Of a DNA stretch of 64,000 bases, positions 21,027 to 31,066 are shown piece after piece. Source of the stretch: Mycobacterium sp. 1274761.0 (lineage in GTDB: Bacteria; Actinomycetota; Actinomycetes; Mycobacteriales; Mycobacteriaceae); contig NZ_LZMC01000082.1 of NCBI RefSeq assembly GCF_001668615.1, forward strand, positions 1 to 64,000, in the 5' to 3' direction. The notes beneath the pieces were generated by a model. The model was given only the letters and a program-made list of their open reading frames with translations. It was not told the DNA's origin and searched no databases. Numbering within the stretch: position 1 is the first letter of the stretch; each line of letters begins with the position of its first letter. The translations under genes and the position numbers were made by a program.

Positions 21027-23513
21027 ATGACAGAGCAGAAGCCAGTTTCCGCCGCCGGTGCCCCTGCAAACGGGGCTCCGGCGGCGGTTACGTCCAAGGC
21101 GGCCACTGATCTCACCGCCGCCTGCGACAAGCTGCTGTCCGCCTCGCATCATCTGGATGCCGCCGCGCTCCGCGACGCGCTGCTGGACCTGCACGAATTC
21201 TGGTTGTCGACGAAGGCCGCCGAAATCGGGATCACCGACACCAGCGGCTTCGCCATCGTGGCCACTGGCGGGCTCGGACGCCGAGAACTATTGCCGTACT
21301 CCGACCTTGACCTGATGCTGCTGCACGACGATCTGCCGAAGAAGCTTGTCAGCGAGGTCGCCGAGAACCTGTGGTATCCCTTGTGGGACGCCAACATTCG
21401 GCTCGACCACAGCGTCCGGACCGTCGGCGAGGCAATGAAGGTTGCCGCACAAGACATCTCGGCGGGTCTGGCGATGCTCGAGGTGCGTCACATCTCCGGC
21501 AACTCCGACCTGTCGTCGTCGTTGATCAGCGGGGCGCGTCGGCAGTGGCGTACCGGAATTGCCTCGCGCTTCGGCGAACTCGTCGAGCACACCCAGCAGC
21601 GATGGCAGCGCAGCGGTGAGATCGCCCACCGCGCCGAGCCAGACCTCAAGACCGGCCGCGGCGGGTTGCGCGACGTTCAGCTGCTGAATGCGCTGGCGAT
21701 CGCCCAACTGGCCGACGTGTATCCGAGCCAGTCGTTGGCCTCGCCGACGGGGACGCTCGGCGAGGCGCACCTTGCCCTGCTCAACGTGCGCACCGAGCTT
21801 CATCGGGTGGCCGGCCGTGGCCGGGACCTGGTGCTGGCCCAGCACGCCGACGAGATCGGTGCGGCCCTGCGGATCGGTGACCGTTTCGACCTGGCCCGCA
21901 CGCTCTCCGACGCTGCCCGCACCATCAGCTTCTACGTCGACGCCGGCCTGCGCACCGCATCGAACGCGTTGCCGCGACGTGGACTTGCCGCATTCAAGCG
22001 TCCCGTTCGCCGTCCGTTGGATGAAGGCGTCATCGAGTTCGGCGGCGAGGTCATCCTGGCGCGCGATGCACGACCCGAGCGCGACCCCGGCCTCATCCTG
22101 CGCGTAGCAGCGGCATCGGCGACCACCGGCCTGCCGATGGCGGCGTCCACGTTGGCCCGCCTCGCCGAAACGGCACCCGAACTGCGTGCGCCGTGGCCAC
22201 CGCAGGCCCTCAAGGATCTGCTGGTGATGCTGGCCGCCGGACCCCCGGCCGTGGCCACCATCGAGGCGCTGGACCGGACGGGCCTGTGGGGCAGGCTCTT
22301 CCCGGAGTGGGGTGCAGTGCGCGACTTGCCGCCCCGCGACGTCGTCCACATCTGGACCGTCGACCGTCATCTTGTCGAAACAGTCTCGCGGGCAAGCGCA
22401 TTCACCACACGCGTGTCGCGTCCGGATCTTTTGCTTCTCGGTGCGCTCTGCCATGACATCGGCAAGGGCAGAGGCGGCGACCACAGCGTCATCGGAGCAG
22501 ACCTCGCGACGCAGATCGGCACCCGCCTCGGGCTATGGCCGTCGGATGTCGACCTGCTTTCCAAGGTCGTGCGACACCACCTGCTGCTGCCGCACACCGC
22601 CACGCGCCGTGATTTGCAGGATCCGAAGACCATCGCAGCGGTGGTGGACGCGCTGGACGGCGACACCGTTCTGCTCGAGCTGTTGCACGTGCTGGCAGAG
22701 GCCGATTCGTTGGCAACCGGCCCCGGCGTGTGGGGTGACTGGAAAGCGTCGCTGCTCGGCGACCTGGTGCGGCGCTGCCGCCTGGTGATGGCCGGGGAGG
22801 ACTTACCGCATCCCGATCCCATTGACCCACGGCATCTTTCACTGGCATCGACTGTCGGCGTTCATGTGGAGATGACACCCGCCGACAGCCCGCACATCTA
22901 CAACATGACGATGATCGCGCCGGATCAGCGCGGTCTGCTGTCGAAGGCCGCCGGCGTGCTGGCGCTGAACTCGCTTCGGGTGCATTCGGCATCGGTCAAC
23001 GGGCACCAGGGTTCGGCGATCAACACGTTCGTCGTCTCACCGCATTTCGGATCGCCCCCCGCCGCCGAGCTGCTGCGCCAACAGCTGATCCTGGCTCTCA
23101 AGGGTGAGCTCGATGTGCTGGCCTCGCTGGACAAGCGCGACCGCGACGCGGCCAAGCACGGCACCAAGCGCGCCGGCGAGATTCTGGCCGCTGTGCCCAT
23201 CAACCACGCGGCCGCACCGCCGCGCATCCTGTGGTCGGATGGCGCGGGACCAGGCGAATTGGTGGTGCAGATTCGGTCCACCGACCGCGCCGGCCTGCTG
23301 GCCCGCCTGACCGCGGTGTTCGAGCGTGACGGCGTCGACATCGCGTGGGCGAAGGTCACCACGCTGGGCTCGTCGGTGGTCGACCTGTTTGGCATCGTGA
23401 TCCCCGCGACGGTGAACGGCGACGCCGCAGCGATTCGCGAGGAACTCGAACACGACCTGTACGCGGTGCTGCCCGCCCCGCCGCCCGCCGAGCCGGCCAC
23501 CGAGGCCAGCTGA
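21027..23513 (+). CDS. glnD: PII nucleotidylyltransferase/deadenylylase GlnD
   Basis: This 828-residue bifunctional enzyme modifies and demodifies PII. The nucleotidyltransferase motif [17 protein letters not shown] lies near residue 80. An HD-type hydrolase follows ([14 protein letters not shown], about residue 475), then two C-terminal ACT domains that bind glutamine. In actinobacteria this enzyme adenylylates PII rather than uridylylating it. ATG 21027 is preceded by GGGGGAGG. Confidence 0.95.
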   Translation: MTEQKPVSAAGAPANGAPAAVTSKAATDLTAACDKLLSASHHLDAAALRDALLDLHEFWLSTKAAEIGITDTSGFAIVATGGLGRRELLPYSDLDLMLLHDDLPKKLVSEVAENLWYPLWDANIRLDHSVRTVGEAMKVAAQDISAGLAMLEVRHISGNSDLSSSLISGARRQWRTGIASRFGELVEHTQQRWQRSGEIAHRAEPDLKTGRGGLRDVQLLNALAIAQLADVYPSQSLASPTGTLGEAHLALLNVRTELHRVAGRGRDLVLAQHADEIGAALRIGDRFDLARTLSDAARTISFYVDAGLRTASNALPRRGLAAFKRPVRRPLDEGVIEFGGEVILARDARPERDPGLILRVAAASATTGLPMAASTLARLAETAPELRAPWPPQALKDLLVMLAAGPPAVATIEALDRTGLWGRLFPEWGAVRDLPPRDVVHIWTVDRHLVETVSRASAFTTRVSRPDLLLLGALCHDIGKGRGGDHSVIGADLATQIGTRLGLWPSDVDLLSKVVRHHLLLPHTATRRDLQDPKTIAAVVDALDGDTVLLELLHVLAEADSLATGPGVWGDWKASLLGDLVRRCRLVMAGEDLPHPDPIDPRHLSLASTVGVHVEMTPADSPHIYNMTMIAPDQRGLLSKAAGVLALNSLRVHSASVNGHQGSAINTFVVSPHFGSPPAAELLRQQLILALKGELDVLASLDKRDRDAAKHGTKRAGEILAAVPINHAAAPPRILWSDGAGPGELVVQIRSTDRAGLLARLTAVFERDGVDIAWAKVTTLGSSVVDLFGIVIPATVNGDAAAIREELEHDLYAVLPAPPPAEPATEAS

Positions 23514-23549
23514 GCTTCCATAGTTGGGATCGATAGGCCTCGCACAGGT

Positions 23550-23871
23550 GTGTACTGCGGTCGTGAAAACCACCCCCTGCGGCACTCGATCATTGCCGGC
23601 GCGCTGCTGTGCAGCGGCATCACCGCCGCGGGGCTGGGTCTGGCCGCTGAGGCCAGTGCCACTGGGCCGGTCGGCCCGTTGGCACTGGTGTCCCGGACAA
23701 CCACTGCCGAAGGTGGATGTCATCTGGGGCATCGACGTCTGCCACATCTACTACGTCGTCGGTTACCAGCAGGCAAATGTGGGTGACTACATCTGGGACA
23801 TCTGGGACGCAGCCGGTGGGCCGCCGCCTCGGCCCCGCCAATGCCCGCCGATTGCCTTCACGTGTCCCTGA
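23550..23871 (+). pseudogene. Small exported mycobacterial protein, frameshifted
   Basis: One frame from GTG 23550 encodes a signal peptide (HSIIAGALLCSGITAAG... ending AEASA) followed by TGPVGP. The next frame then carries the expected mature part, WCPGQPLPKVDVIWGIDVCH followed by YYVVGYQQANVGDYIWD and a proline-rich tail, stopping at 23871. Small secreted mycobacterial proteins with the WCPGQPLP motif normally have these two parts in one frame. A one-base indel around 23680-23692 (ggcccgttggcac) separates them here. It fills the 392-base gap between glnD and ffh. Function of the family is unknown. A sequencing error is an alternative to true decay. Confidence 0.65.
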
Positions 23872-23905
23872 CAGCGCCTCCACCGAGCCCAAGTAGGCTT
23901 GCGGC

Positions 23906-25459
23906 GTGTTTGAATCCCTGTCCGACCGGTTGACCGGAGCCCTTTCAGGGCTGCGCGGCAAGGGGCGGTTGACCGACGCCGACATCGACGCGACCACCCG
24001 CGAAATCCGGTTGGCACTGCTCGAGGCCGACGTCTCGCTGCCCGTAGTGCGCGCGTTCGTCGCCCGCATCAAGGAACGCGCGCGCGGCGCTGAGGTTTCG
24101 GCCGCGCTGAACCCCGCCCAGCAGGTCGTCAAGATCGTCAACGAGGAGCTTATTGGCATCCTCGGCGGCCAAACGCGCCAACTGGCATTCGCCAAGACGC
24201 CCCCGACCGTTGTGATGCTCGCCGGCCTGCAGGGCTCCGGTAAGACCACGCTGGCCGGCAAGCTCGCCAAATGGCTTCGCGGACAAGGCCATACGCCGTT
24301 GCTGGTGGCGTGCGACCTGCAACGCCCCGGCGCGGTGAACCAGCTGCAGGTGGTCGGCGGCCAAGCCGGCGTCGAGGTGTTCGCACCGCACCCCGGCGCA
24401 TCGGCCGAAGGCGCCGCAGACGCCGGCCCGGGCGACCCCGTCAGGGTAGCCTCCGACGGGCTTGCCGAGGCGCGGGCCAGGCACTTCGACGTGGTGATCG
24501 TCGATACCGCGGGCCGGCTCGGCATCGACGACGAGCTGATGGCGCAGGCCGCCTCCATCCGTGCGGCCATCGATCCCGATGAGGTGCTGTTCGTCGTCGA
24601 CGCAATGATCGGCCAGGACGCCGTGACCACCGCCGAGGCGTTCCGCGAGGGCGTCGGGTTCACCGGTGTGGTGCTGACCAAGCTGGACGGCGACGCCCGT
24701 GGTGGCGCCGCGCTGTCGGTGCGCGAGGTCACCGGGGTGCCGATTCTGTTCGCGTCGGCCGGCGAGAAGCTCGACGACTTCGACGTCTTCCATCCCGACC
24801 GGATGGCCAGCCGCATCCTCGGCATGGGCGACGTGCTGACGCTGATCGAGCAGGCCGAACAGGTCTTCGATGCGCAACGAGCCGAAGAGGCCGCCGCCAA
24901 GATCGGCAGCGGCGAGCTGACGCTGGAGGACTTCCTCGAGCAGATGCTGGCGATCCGCAAGATGGGACCCATCGGCAACCTGCTCGGCATGCTGCCCGGC
25001 GCGGGGCAGATGAAGGATGCGCTGGCAGCCGTAGACGACCGCCAGCTCGACCGGGTGCAGGCGATCATCCGCGGTATGACACCGCAGGAGCGCGCCGACC
25101 CGAAGATCATCAATGCGTCCCGTCGGCTGCGCATCGCCAACGGCTCCGGAGTCACTGTGAGCGAGGTGAACCAGCTTGTCGACCGGTTCTTCGAGGCCCG
25201 CAAGATGATGTCGCAGATGGCCGGGCAAATGGGAATGCCGTTCGGCCGCAAGAGTTCTTCACGCAAGAACGCGAAGAACAAGAAGAAGGGCAAGAAGGGT
25301 GGCCGGGGCCCGACGCCGCCGAAGGTGAGAAGCCCGTTCGGCGCGGGCGGCGTACCGGAAGGCTTCCCCGACCTGTCCAACATGCCCAAGGGTCTCGATG
25401 AACTTCCGCCGGGGTTGGCCGACATCGATTTGTCGAAGCTGAAGTTCCCGAAGAACTGA
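23906..25459 (+). CDS. ffh: Signal recognition particle protein Ffh
   Basis: This is the SRP GTPase of 517 residues: N domain, G domain with GLQGSGKTTLAGKLA, DTAGRLGIDDEL and TKLDGDARGG, then a methionine-rich M domain (MLAIRKMGPIGNLLGMLPG) that binds signal peptides and 4.5S RNA. A lysine-rich stretch near 455-475 and a PPGLADIDLSKLKF tail end the protein. The start is GTG 23906 (FESLSDRLTGALSGL). Confidence 0.97.
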   Translation: MFESLSDRLTGALSGLRGKGRLTDADIDATTREIRLALLEADVSLPVVRAFVARIKERARGAEVSAALNPAQQVVKIVNEELIGILGGQTRQLAFAKTPPTVVMLAGLQGSGKTTLAGKLAKWLRGQGHTPLLVACDLQRPGAVNQLQVVGGQAGVEVFAPHPGASAEGAADAGPGDPVRVASDGLAEARARHFDVVIVDTAGRLGIDDELMAQAASIRAAIDPDEVLFVVDAMIGQDAVTTAEAFREGVGFTGVVLTKLDGDARGGAALSVREVTGVPILFASAGEKLDDFDVFHPDRMASRILGMGDVLTLIEQAEQVFDAQRAEEAAAKIGSGELTLEDFLEQMLAIRKMGPIGNLLGMLPGAGQMKDALAAVDDRQLDRVQAIIRGMTPQERADPKIINASRRLRIANGSGVTVSEVNQLVDRFFEARKMMSQMAGQMGMPFGRKSSSRKNAKNKKKGKKGGRGPTPPKVRSPFGAGGVPEGFPDLSNMPKGLDELPPGLADIDLSKLKFPKN

Positions 25460-25483
25460 TCGCGCACGCGAGGAGCAATACAC

Positions 25484-26554
25484 ATGCGACTTCATGTGCG
25501 CGGTCGAGGACTGCCTGACGAACAGCCCGTGGAGTGGTGGATCGTCGACGGCACCCTCAGCGCCGAACCGGTCGCCGATGCGCATACCGTCTTTGACGGC
25601 GGCTGGATCGTGCCCGGTCTGGTCGACGCGCACTGCCACGTCGGCCTCGGCGAGCACGGCCCCCTTGACAACCTCGACGAGTGTGCCGAGCAGGCCGAAA
25701 CCGAGCGCGGCGTCGGTGCCTTGCTGTTGCGCGACTGCGGTTCGCCGGTCGACACCCGAGCCCTCGATGACCGCGACGATCTGCCACGCATCATCCGGCA
25801 CGGCCGGCATCTGGCCCGACCCAAGCGCTATCAGCGCGGTTTCGCCATCGAATTGGAGGACGAGTCACAGCTGCCCGAAGCGGTCGCCGAGCAGGCGCGC
25901 TGGGGCGACGGCTGGGTGAAACTGGTCGGCGACTGGATCGACCGCGAGGTCGGCGACCTGGCGCCGTTGTGGTCCGACGAGGTGCTCAAGGCGGCCATCG
26001 ACGCCGCCCACGCCGAGGGGGCGCGCGTCACCGCGCACGTCTTCAGCGAGGATGCGCTGCCGGGGCTCATCAAGGCGGGCATCGACTGCATCGAGCACGG
26101 CACCGGCCTGACCGATGACACTGTCGACCTGATGGTGTCCTACGGCACCGCGTTGGTGCCTACGCTGATCAACGTCGAGAACTTTCCCGGAATCGCCGAC
26201 GGCGCAGGGAAATACCCGGCCTATGCCGCCCACATGCGCGATCTGCATGAGCGTGCGCGACCCCGTATCGCCGCCGCGCGCGAAGCCGGCGTGCCGATCT
26301 ACGCGGGCACCGACGCCGGCAGCATGGTCGCCCACGGCCGCATCGGCGACGAGATCGACGCGTTGAAACGCATCGGCATGACACCCACCGAGGCGCTGGG
26401 TGCGGCGAGCTGGGCCGCCCGGGACTGGCTGGGTGGGCCATCGCTGGAGCATGGCGCTCCGGCGGACCTGGTCTGTTACGCCGAGGATCCGCGGACGGGC
26501 GCGGACGTCATCCACCACCCGGACGTGGTCGTGTTGCGTGGCCGGGTGTACTGA
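25484..26554 (+). CDS. Amidohydrolase superfamily protein (Rv2915c-like)
   Basis: This 356-residue metal-dependent amidohydrolase has the metal-binding His50-x-His52 in VDAHCHVGLG. The lysine-containing DGWVKLVGDW, VTAHVFSE, IEHGTGL and the late aspartate in YAGTDAGSM complete the pattern. The last block includes GAPADLVCY, typical of imidazolonepropionase-type enzymes. The substrate is unknown. A GAGGAGC ribosome binding site precedes the ATG 25 bases after ffh. Confidence 0.88.
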   Translation: MRLHVRGRGLPDEQPVEWWIVDGTLSAEPVADAHTVFDGGWIVPGLVDAHCHVGLGEHGPLDNLDECAEQAETERGVGALLLRDCGSPVDTRALDDRDDLPRIIRHGRHLARPKRYQRGFAIELEDESQLPEAVAEQARWGDGWVKLVGDWIDREVGDLAPLWSDEVLKAAIDAAHAEGARVTAHVFSEDALPGLIKAGIDCIEHGTGLTDDTVDLMVSYGTALVPTLINVENFPGIADGAGKYPAYAAHMRDLHERARPRIAAAREAGVPIYAGTDAGSMVAHGRIGDEIDALKRIGMTPTEALGAASWAARDWLGGPSLEHGAPADLVCYAEDPRTGADVIHHPDVVVLRGRVY

Positions 26555-26573
26555 CTTCCGGCTTGTTCGTCTC

Positions 26574-27314
26574 ATGGCCGCGCTGCTCGCGGTGTTGGCC
26601 CTGGCAGGCTCGCCCAAAGCCGCCGCCGATCCGAACGCGCTGTGGTCGATCGTGGACGGGCAGTGCATACAGCATCAACTCGCCAACGACGACCCGAAGC
26701 CCTGCGAGCTGGTCGATGTCGACGGCGGCTACGCGGTGCTGAAAGACATCGTCGGGGCCACGCAATTTCTGCTCATTCCCACCGCGCGCGTCGGCGGCAT
26801 CGAGAGCCCGCAGATCCTCGCGCCCGGTGCGCCCAACTATTTCGCGGACGCGTGGCGCGCCCGCTCGTTCGTCGAACAGCGCGCCCGACGCGCGATACCC
26901 CGCGATTGGATGAGCCTGGCGATCAACTCTGCGGATGCCCGATCGCAGGACCAGCTGCACATCCACATCGACTGCGTGCGCGCCGACGTCCACCAGGCGC
27001 TCGCCGCCCATGTCGGCGACATCGGCCCGACGTGGGCGCCGCTGCCGGTCGCGCTGGCGGGTCAGCGATATCAGGCGATGACGCTGCAGGACCGGGACTT
27101 GGACTCGCACAACGTGTTTCGGTTGCTCGCTGACAGCCTGCCCGCCGCCGACGACATGGGCGCTCAGACGCTCGTGGTGGTCGGATCACCTGCGCCCGAC
27201 GGGTTCATCGTTCTGGGGGGTCGCGCCGAACCCGACGTCCCCGGCAGCGGTCACGGCGAGGATCTGCAGGATCACGTCGCATGCCCGCCCGCTGCCGAGG
27301 TGCCCGCGCGCTAG
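26574..27314 (+). CDS. cdh: CDP-diacylglycerol pyrophosphatase-like protein
   Basis: This exported 246-residue protein matches the Cdh family, which hydrolyses CDP-diacylglycerol to phosphatidate and CMP. The HIT-like motif HIHIDC is at 129-134, and the opening NALWSIVDGQC and the LLIPT block are typical. The N terminus is a hydrophobic signal sequence ending SPKAAADP. ATG 26574 leaves a signal with no positive charge. An upstream in-frame GTG inside the previous gene would add RLVRL, so the true start may be earlier. The stop overlaps the convergent carboxypeptidase by four bases. Confidence 0.82.
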   Translation: MAALLAVLALAGSPKAAADPNALWSIVDGQCIQHQLANDDPKPCELVDVDGGYAVLKDIVGATQFLLIPTARVGGIESPQILAPGAPNYFADAWRARSFVEQRARRAIPRDWMSLAINSADARSQDQLHIHIDCVRADVHQALAAHVGDIGPTWAPLPVALAGQRYQAMTLQDRDLDSHNVFRLLADSLPAADDMGAQTLVVVGSPAPDGFIVLGGRAEPDVPGSGHGEDLQDHVACPPAAEVPAR

Positions 27315-28141
27315 CCGGCTTGCGCGAAACCCCAGTCGAACAGGCCGATCGCCTGGCCGTACAGATCGCCGTCGCCGAACATCTCGACCACGATCAGCCT
27401 GCGGTTACCCCGCTGCGCGGCCGCCACGAAGGTGTCGTGCGCGAGGTCGGTATATCCGGTCTTGCCAGCGATGGTGCCCGGATAGCGGGTCAGCAGCTTG
27501 TTCTGGGCGGTGATCGTCTTGCCGGGGAACTGCGCCGACCGTTCCTGGAAGATCTCGGCGATCAGCGGATAGGTCAGCGCGGCCCGATAGATCACCGCGA
27601 GATCGTGCGGCGTGGTCAGCGACTCCCAGCCCGGGCCGTCGAGACCCGACGGCGACCCCGCGCGTGTGCTTTTCGCGCCGACGGCGGCCGCTTTCCGGTT
27701 CATGGCGGCCACCGCGACCTGCTGGCCGCCGAGCATGTCGGCCAGCATGTTCGCCGCGTCGTTGCCCGACACCATCAACAGCGCTTCCAACAGCTGCCGC
27801 GTCGTGTAGGCCTGTCCGGGGTTCAGCCCGACACAGGAACATTCGACCTCGGTGTGCGATTGGTTTGCGCGAGCGAAATTGTCGGGCCGCAGGTTGTCGA
27901 GAACCACCATTGCGAGCAGAGGCTTGATGGTGCTGGCCGGCGCGTGCTGGGCGTACGGATCATGGCTTGCCAGAATGCGTCCGGAGTCGAGATCGGCCAG
28001 CAGCCACGCGTGCGCGGGACCGTCGGGGATGGCGACAGCGCCTGGCGGCGCGACGTCGGGCTCAGCCGTGGCGGTGTGCGCGGTCACCGCGGAACTCGCG
28101 ATCGCGAGCGCGGTCGTCAACGCAGCCACCATTCTTCGCAC
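27311..28141 (-). CDS. D-alanyl-D-alanine carboxypeptidase, copy 1
   Basis: This is a penicillin-binding protein of the S11 peptidase family, 276 residues. The active site is Ser70-Thr-Ile-Lys73, with Ser124-Gly-Asn126 and Lys226-Thr-Gly228. It has a signal peptide ending about residue 27 and works in the periplasm-like space, removing the terminal D-Ala of peptidoglycan stems. A CSC motif after the first active-site helix is shared with its neighbour. There is no C-terminal membrane anchor. It is a tandem paralogue of the gene at 28232-29107. Confidence 0.92.
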   Translation of the reverse strand: MRRMVAALTTALAIASSAVTAHTATAEPDVAPPGAVAIPDGPAHAWLLADLDSGRILASHDPYAQHAPASTIKPLLAMVVLDNLRPDNFARANQSHTEVECSCVGLNPGQAYTTRQLLEALLMVSGNDAANMLADMLGGQQVAVAAMNRKAAAVGAKSTRAGSPSGLDGPGWESLTTPHDLAVIYRAALTYPLIAEIFQERSAQFPGKTITAQNKLLTRYPGTIAGKTGYTDLAHDTFVAAAQRGNRRLIVVEMFGDGDLYGQAIGLFDWGFAQAG

Positions 28142-28231
28142 GGACGCCGAGCGTATCCTGTGCAGTCGCTGGTTCTTGGCGCGCTCAGGTCTCGGATCCG
28201 TTGCGGATCAACAACTTTTGAATGTGCGCTG

Positions 28232-29107
28232 TTACAGCGAGCCGATGCTCAGCTGGCGGTCCTGCGCGAAACCCCAGTCGAACAGGCCCATAGCCTGATC
28301 CCAGTACGTCGGCCCGCCTTCCTTGATGAGCCCGTACATCATCGCGATCACCAGCCGCCGTCCACCCCGCTCGGCCGCCGCGACGAAAGTCTTCTTCGCC
28401 GCGTCGGTGAAGCCCGTCTTGCCGCCGAGCGTGCCCGGATAGCGGTGCAGCAGCTCGTCGTCGTTGACGATCGGCTTGTCGCCGGCCTTCGTCGGGAACG
28501 TCGCCCTCGGCTGCGCGATGACCGAGGCGAACACTGGATTGGCCATCGCGGTGCGGAAGATGACGGCCAGATCGTGCGGGGTCGTCGCGCCGGAACCGCC
28601 GGGTCCGTCCAACCCCGACGGCGTCGACGCATGGGTCCCCGAGGCGCCGATCGCGGCGGCCTTGGCGTTCATCTTGGCGACCGCGGTGTCGTAGCCGCCG
28701 ATCATGTCGGCCATGGCATTGGCTGCGTCGTTTCCCGACATCAGCAGGACCGCGTCCAGAAGCTGGCGAGCGGTGTAGGTGCGGCCGGGCTCGATGCCCG
28801 CGCAGCTGCATTCGACGCGGGTGTCGGCCTCGGTGCCGACGACCGTCGCATCGAGATTGGTCACCTCGTCGAGCACGGTGAGCACCAGCAGCGTCTTGAT
28901 CGTGCTCGCGGGCGGGTGGGCGACGTTCATCTCACGCTCGGCCAGCACCTGGCCGGTGTCCATGTCGGCGACGATCCATGCCGGCGCAGGCCCGTCGGGG
29001 GGTTGCACGTTGCCGATGGGCTGGATGTTCGGTTCGGCGTCGGCCAGCGGAGCGGACAAGAAGACCAAGCTCAGGCATGCGACGGCAGCGGTGAAAAACC
29101 TCCCCAT
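28232..29107 (-). CDS. dacB2: D-alanyl-D-alanine carboxypeptidase, copy 2 (DacB2-like)
   Basis: This is an S11 family DD-carboxypeptidase of 291 residues with a signal peptide ending at about LADAEP. Active-site motifs are Ser68-Thr-Ile-Lys71, Ser124-Gly-Asn126 and Lys230-Thr-Gly232. It is colinear with the copy at 27311-28141 throughout, including the ECSC motif and the C-terminal LFDWGFAQ. M. tuberculosis has a single gene here (Rv2911), so one copy is a local duplication. Confidence 0.92.
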   Translation of the reverse strand: MGRFFTAAVACLSLVFLSAPLADAEPNIQPIGNVQPPDGPAPAWIVADMDTGQVLAEREMNVAHPPASTIKTLLVLTVLDEVTNLDATVVGTEADTRVECSCAGIEPGRTYTARQLLDAVLLMSGNDAANAMADMIGGYDTAVAKMNAKAAAIGASGTHASTPSGLDGPGGSGATTPHDLAVIFRTAMANPVFASVIAQPRATFPTKAGDKPIVNDDELLHRYPGTLGGKTGFTDAAKKTFVAAAERGGRRLVIAMMYGLIKEGGPTYWDQAMGLFDWGFAQDRQLSIGSL

Positions 29108-29165
29108 GGGTCAAGCAGCCTAGTGGCACCCCTCCTGGTTGCAAGAGGCGTAGCAAGATGGACGG

Positions 29166-29600
29166 ATGCTGAGCGCCGAAGAGATCTCCGACCGCATCGA
29201 ACTCCAGCAGCTGCTGATCAGCTATTCCGAAGCCATCGACCGCCGCGAGTTCGATGAGCTGGACGAGATCTTCACCGCCGACGCCTACATCGACTATCGC
29301 GACACCGGCGGTATCGACGGGCAGTACCCGCAGGTCAAGGTGTGGTTGGCCGAAACGCTGCCGGCCTACTTCGAGCGCCACGCCCACATGCTGGGTCTGC
29401 CGGCGATCAAGCTCGCCGGCGATACCGCCACGGCCAGGACTTTCTGCTTCAACCCGATGGTCCTCAAAGGGGGAAAGCCCCCGAAAAATGCAAAGGTGAT
29501 GGAGGTCGGGCTGTGGTACGACGACGAGTTCGTCCGCACCGCCGCCGGGTGGCGGTTGTCCCGTCGCGTGGAGATCAAGTGCTACGACCGGATCCTGTGA
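29166..29600 (+). CDS. SnoaL/NTF2-like protein (Rv2910c-like)
   Basis: This 144-residue protein has the cone-shaped NTF2 fold typical of SnoaL_4 proteins: an initial helix pair (IELQQLLISYSEAIDRREFDELDEIF), TADAYIDYRDTGG, and a C-terminal sheet ending RRVEIKCYDRIL. Members include ketosteroid isomerases, dehydratases and binding proteins, so a specific reaction cannot be given. It is divergent from dacB2 and precedes the rpsP promoter. Confidence 0.85.
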   Translation: MLSAEEISDRIELQQLLISYSEAIDRREFDELDEIFTADAYIDYRDTGGIDGQYPQVKVWLAETLPAYFERHAHMLGLPAIKLAGDTATARTFCFNPMVLKGGKPPKNAKVMEVGLWYDDEFVRTAAGWRLSRRVEIKCYDRIL

Positions 29601-29614
29601 GCAGCAAGCGCCAG

Positions 29615-29648
29615 CGATTTCTCCCGGTAAGGCCTGTTCTGGCACAAT
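29615..29648 (+). promoter_or_regulatory. Candidate promoter of the rpsP operon, shared with rplS
   Basis: CGATTTC at 29615 and TCTGGCACAAT at 29638-29648 are separated by exactly the same distance as the same two blocks upstream of rplS (33778 and 33801-33811). The likely -10 element is CACAAT, followed in both cases by a GTCTG about nine bases later. The resulting leader would be about 120 bases. Confidence 0.55.
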
Positions 29649-29774
29649 GGGCGGCTGTCTGCCGCAGGATTACGGCCCTGCCGCGGTCACACACGTAAGG
29701 CAAAACCGGATCCGGGCAGCCCGCCCGCGATCGCTGAATTGCAGCGTGGCAATAACAGGAGAGTTTGCTTAACC

Positions 29775-30293
29775 ATGGCTGTCAAGATCAAGCTGACCCG
29801 GCTTGGCAAGATCCGCAATCCCCAGTACCGCATCGCCGTCGCCGACGCGCGCACCCGCCGCGACGGGCGCGCCATCGAAATCATCGGCCGGTACCACCCG
29901 AAGGAAGACCCGAGCCTCATCGAGATCGACTCGGAGCGCGCCCAATACTGGCTCGGCGTCGGTGCCCAGCCCACCGAACCGGTGCTGCAGCTGCTGAAGA
30001 TCACCGGCGACTGGCAGAAGTTCAAGGGGCTGCCCGGCGCGGAGGGCACGCTGAAGGTCAAGGAGCCCAAGCCGTCCAAGCTCGACCTGTTCAACGCCGC
30101 GCTCGCCGAGGCCGACGGCGGCCCGAGCACAGAGGCCACCACCGCCAAGAAGAAGAAGGCGCCCGCCAAGAAGGCGGCCAAGGGCGACGACGCGACGGCC
30201 ACCGAGGCCCAGGCCGCGCCGATCAAGGACAAGTCCGAGCCGGCCGCCGAAGGCGCAGATGCCGCGCCGGCCGAGCAGGCCGACGAAAAGTGA
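29775..30293 (+). CDS. rpsP: Ribosomal protein S16
   Basis: This 30S subunit protein has 172 residues. The S16 core ([19 protein letters not shown] through about residue 85) is followed by an actinobacterial extension rich in Lys, Ala and Glu, including [13 protein letters not shown], which is likely disordered. ATG 29775 is the conserved start. It leads an operon with the KH protein, rimM and trmD. Confidence 0.97.
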   Translation: MAVKIKLTRLGKIRNPQYRIAVADARTRRDGRAIEIIGRYHPKEDPSLIEIDSERAQYWLGVGAQPTEPVLQLLKITGDWQKFKGLPGAEGTLKVKEPKPSKLDLFNAALAEADGGPSTEATTAKKKKAPAKKAAKGDDATATEAQAAPIKDKSEPAAEGADAAPAEQADEK

Positions 30294-30532
30294 GTTCGGT
30301 CGTCGTCGACGCGGTCGAGCACCTCGTCCGCGGCATCGTCGACAATCCCGACGACGTCCGGGTGGACATGGTCACGTCGCGCCGCGGCCGCACCGTCGAG
30401 GTGCACGTGCACCCCGACGATCTCGGCAAGGTGATCGGCCGCGGCGGCCGCACCGCCACCGCATTGCGGACGCTGGTGGCAGGCATCGGCGGTCGGGGCA
30501 TCCGCGTCGACGTGGTGGACACCGACCAGTAG
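30290..30532 (+). CDS. KH-domain RNA-binding protein (KhpA-like)
   Basis: This 80-residue protein has one KH domain with the RNA-binding [10 protein letters not shown] loop. KhpA-type proteins bind RNA and affect growth and cell length. The GTG start overlaps the rpsP stop by four bases and gives a product nearly identical to what I recall for Rv2908c, including its 80-residue length. Confidence 0.93.
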   Translation: MSSVVVDAVEHLVRGIVDNPDDVRVDMVTSRRGRTVEVHVHPDDLGKVIGRGGRTATALRTLVAGIGGRGIRVDVVDTDQ

Positions 30533-30540
30533 CGCCTGCG

Positions 30541-31062
30541 ATGGACCTCGTAGTCGGGCGGGTCGTCAAAGCGCACGGCATCAGCGGCGAGGTCGTCGTC
30601 GAGGTTCGCACCGATGACCCCGACACCCGGTTCGCCTCCGGCACCCGGCTGCGGGCGAAACCGGCCCGCGGCGGAAGCCAGCGCACATACGTCATCGAGT
30701 CCGTGCGCGAACACAGCGGCCGCCTGCTGATGCGGTTGGACGGCGTGACCGATCGTAATGCGGCAGATGCGTTGCGCGGCACGGTCTTTCTCGTCGACAC
30801 TGAGGAACTACCGCCGATCGAGGATCCCGACGAGTTCTACGACCACCAGCTCGAGGGTCTGCGGGTGGTGACCACCGACGGTCGGTTGGTGGGCAACGTC
30901 GCCGAAGTTCTGCACACCGCCGCGGGGGAGTTGCTGTCGGTGACCACGGAGGCCGGTGCCGAAGTGCTGGTGCCGTTCGTCAGCGCGATCGTCACCGACG
31001 TCTCCCTACAGACTCAGACCATCGAGATCGACCCGCCCGAGGGTCTTCTGGAGCTGGGCTGA
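30541..31062 (+). CDS. rimM: 16S rRNA processing protein RimM
   Basis: This 173-residue 30S assembly factor binds S19 and helps mature the 16S 3' domain. The start [18 protein letters not shown] is the N-terminal barrel, and the C-terminal PRC-barrel includes [12 protein letters not shown] and [12 protein letters not shown]. It sits in the universal rpsP-rimM-trmD order. Confidence 0.96.
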   Translation: MDLVVGRVVKAHGISGEVVVEVRTDDPDTRFASGTRLRAKPARGGSQRTYVIESVREHSGRLLMRLDGVTDRNAADALRGTVFLVDTEELPPIEDPDEFYDHQLEGLRVVTTDGRLVGNVAEVLHTAAGELLSVTTEAGAEVLVPFVSAIVTDVSLQTQTIEIDPPEGLLELG

Positions 31063-31066
31063 CGTC

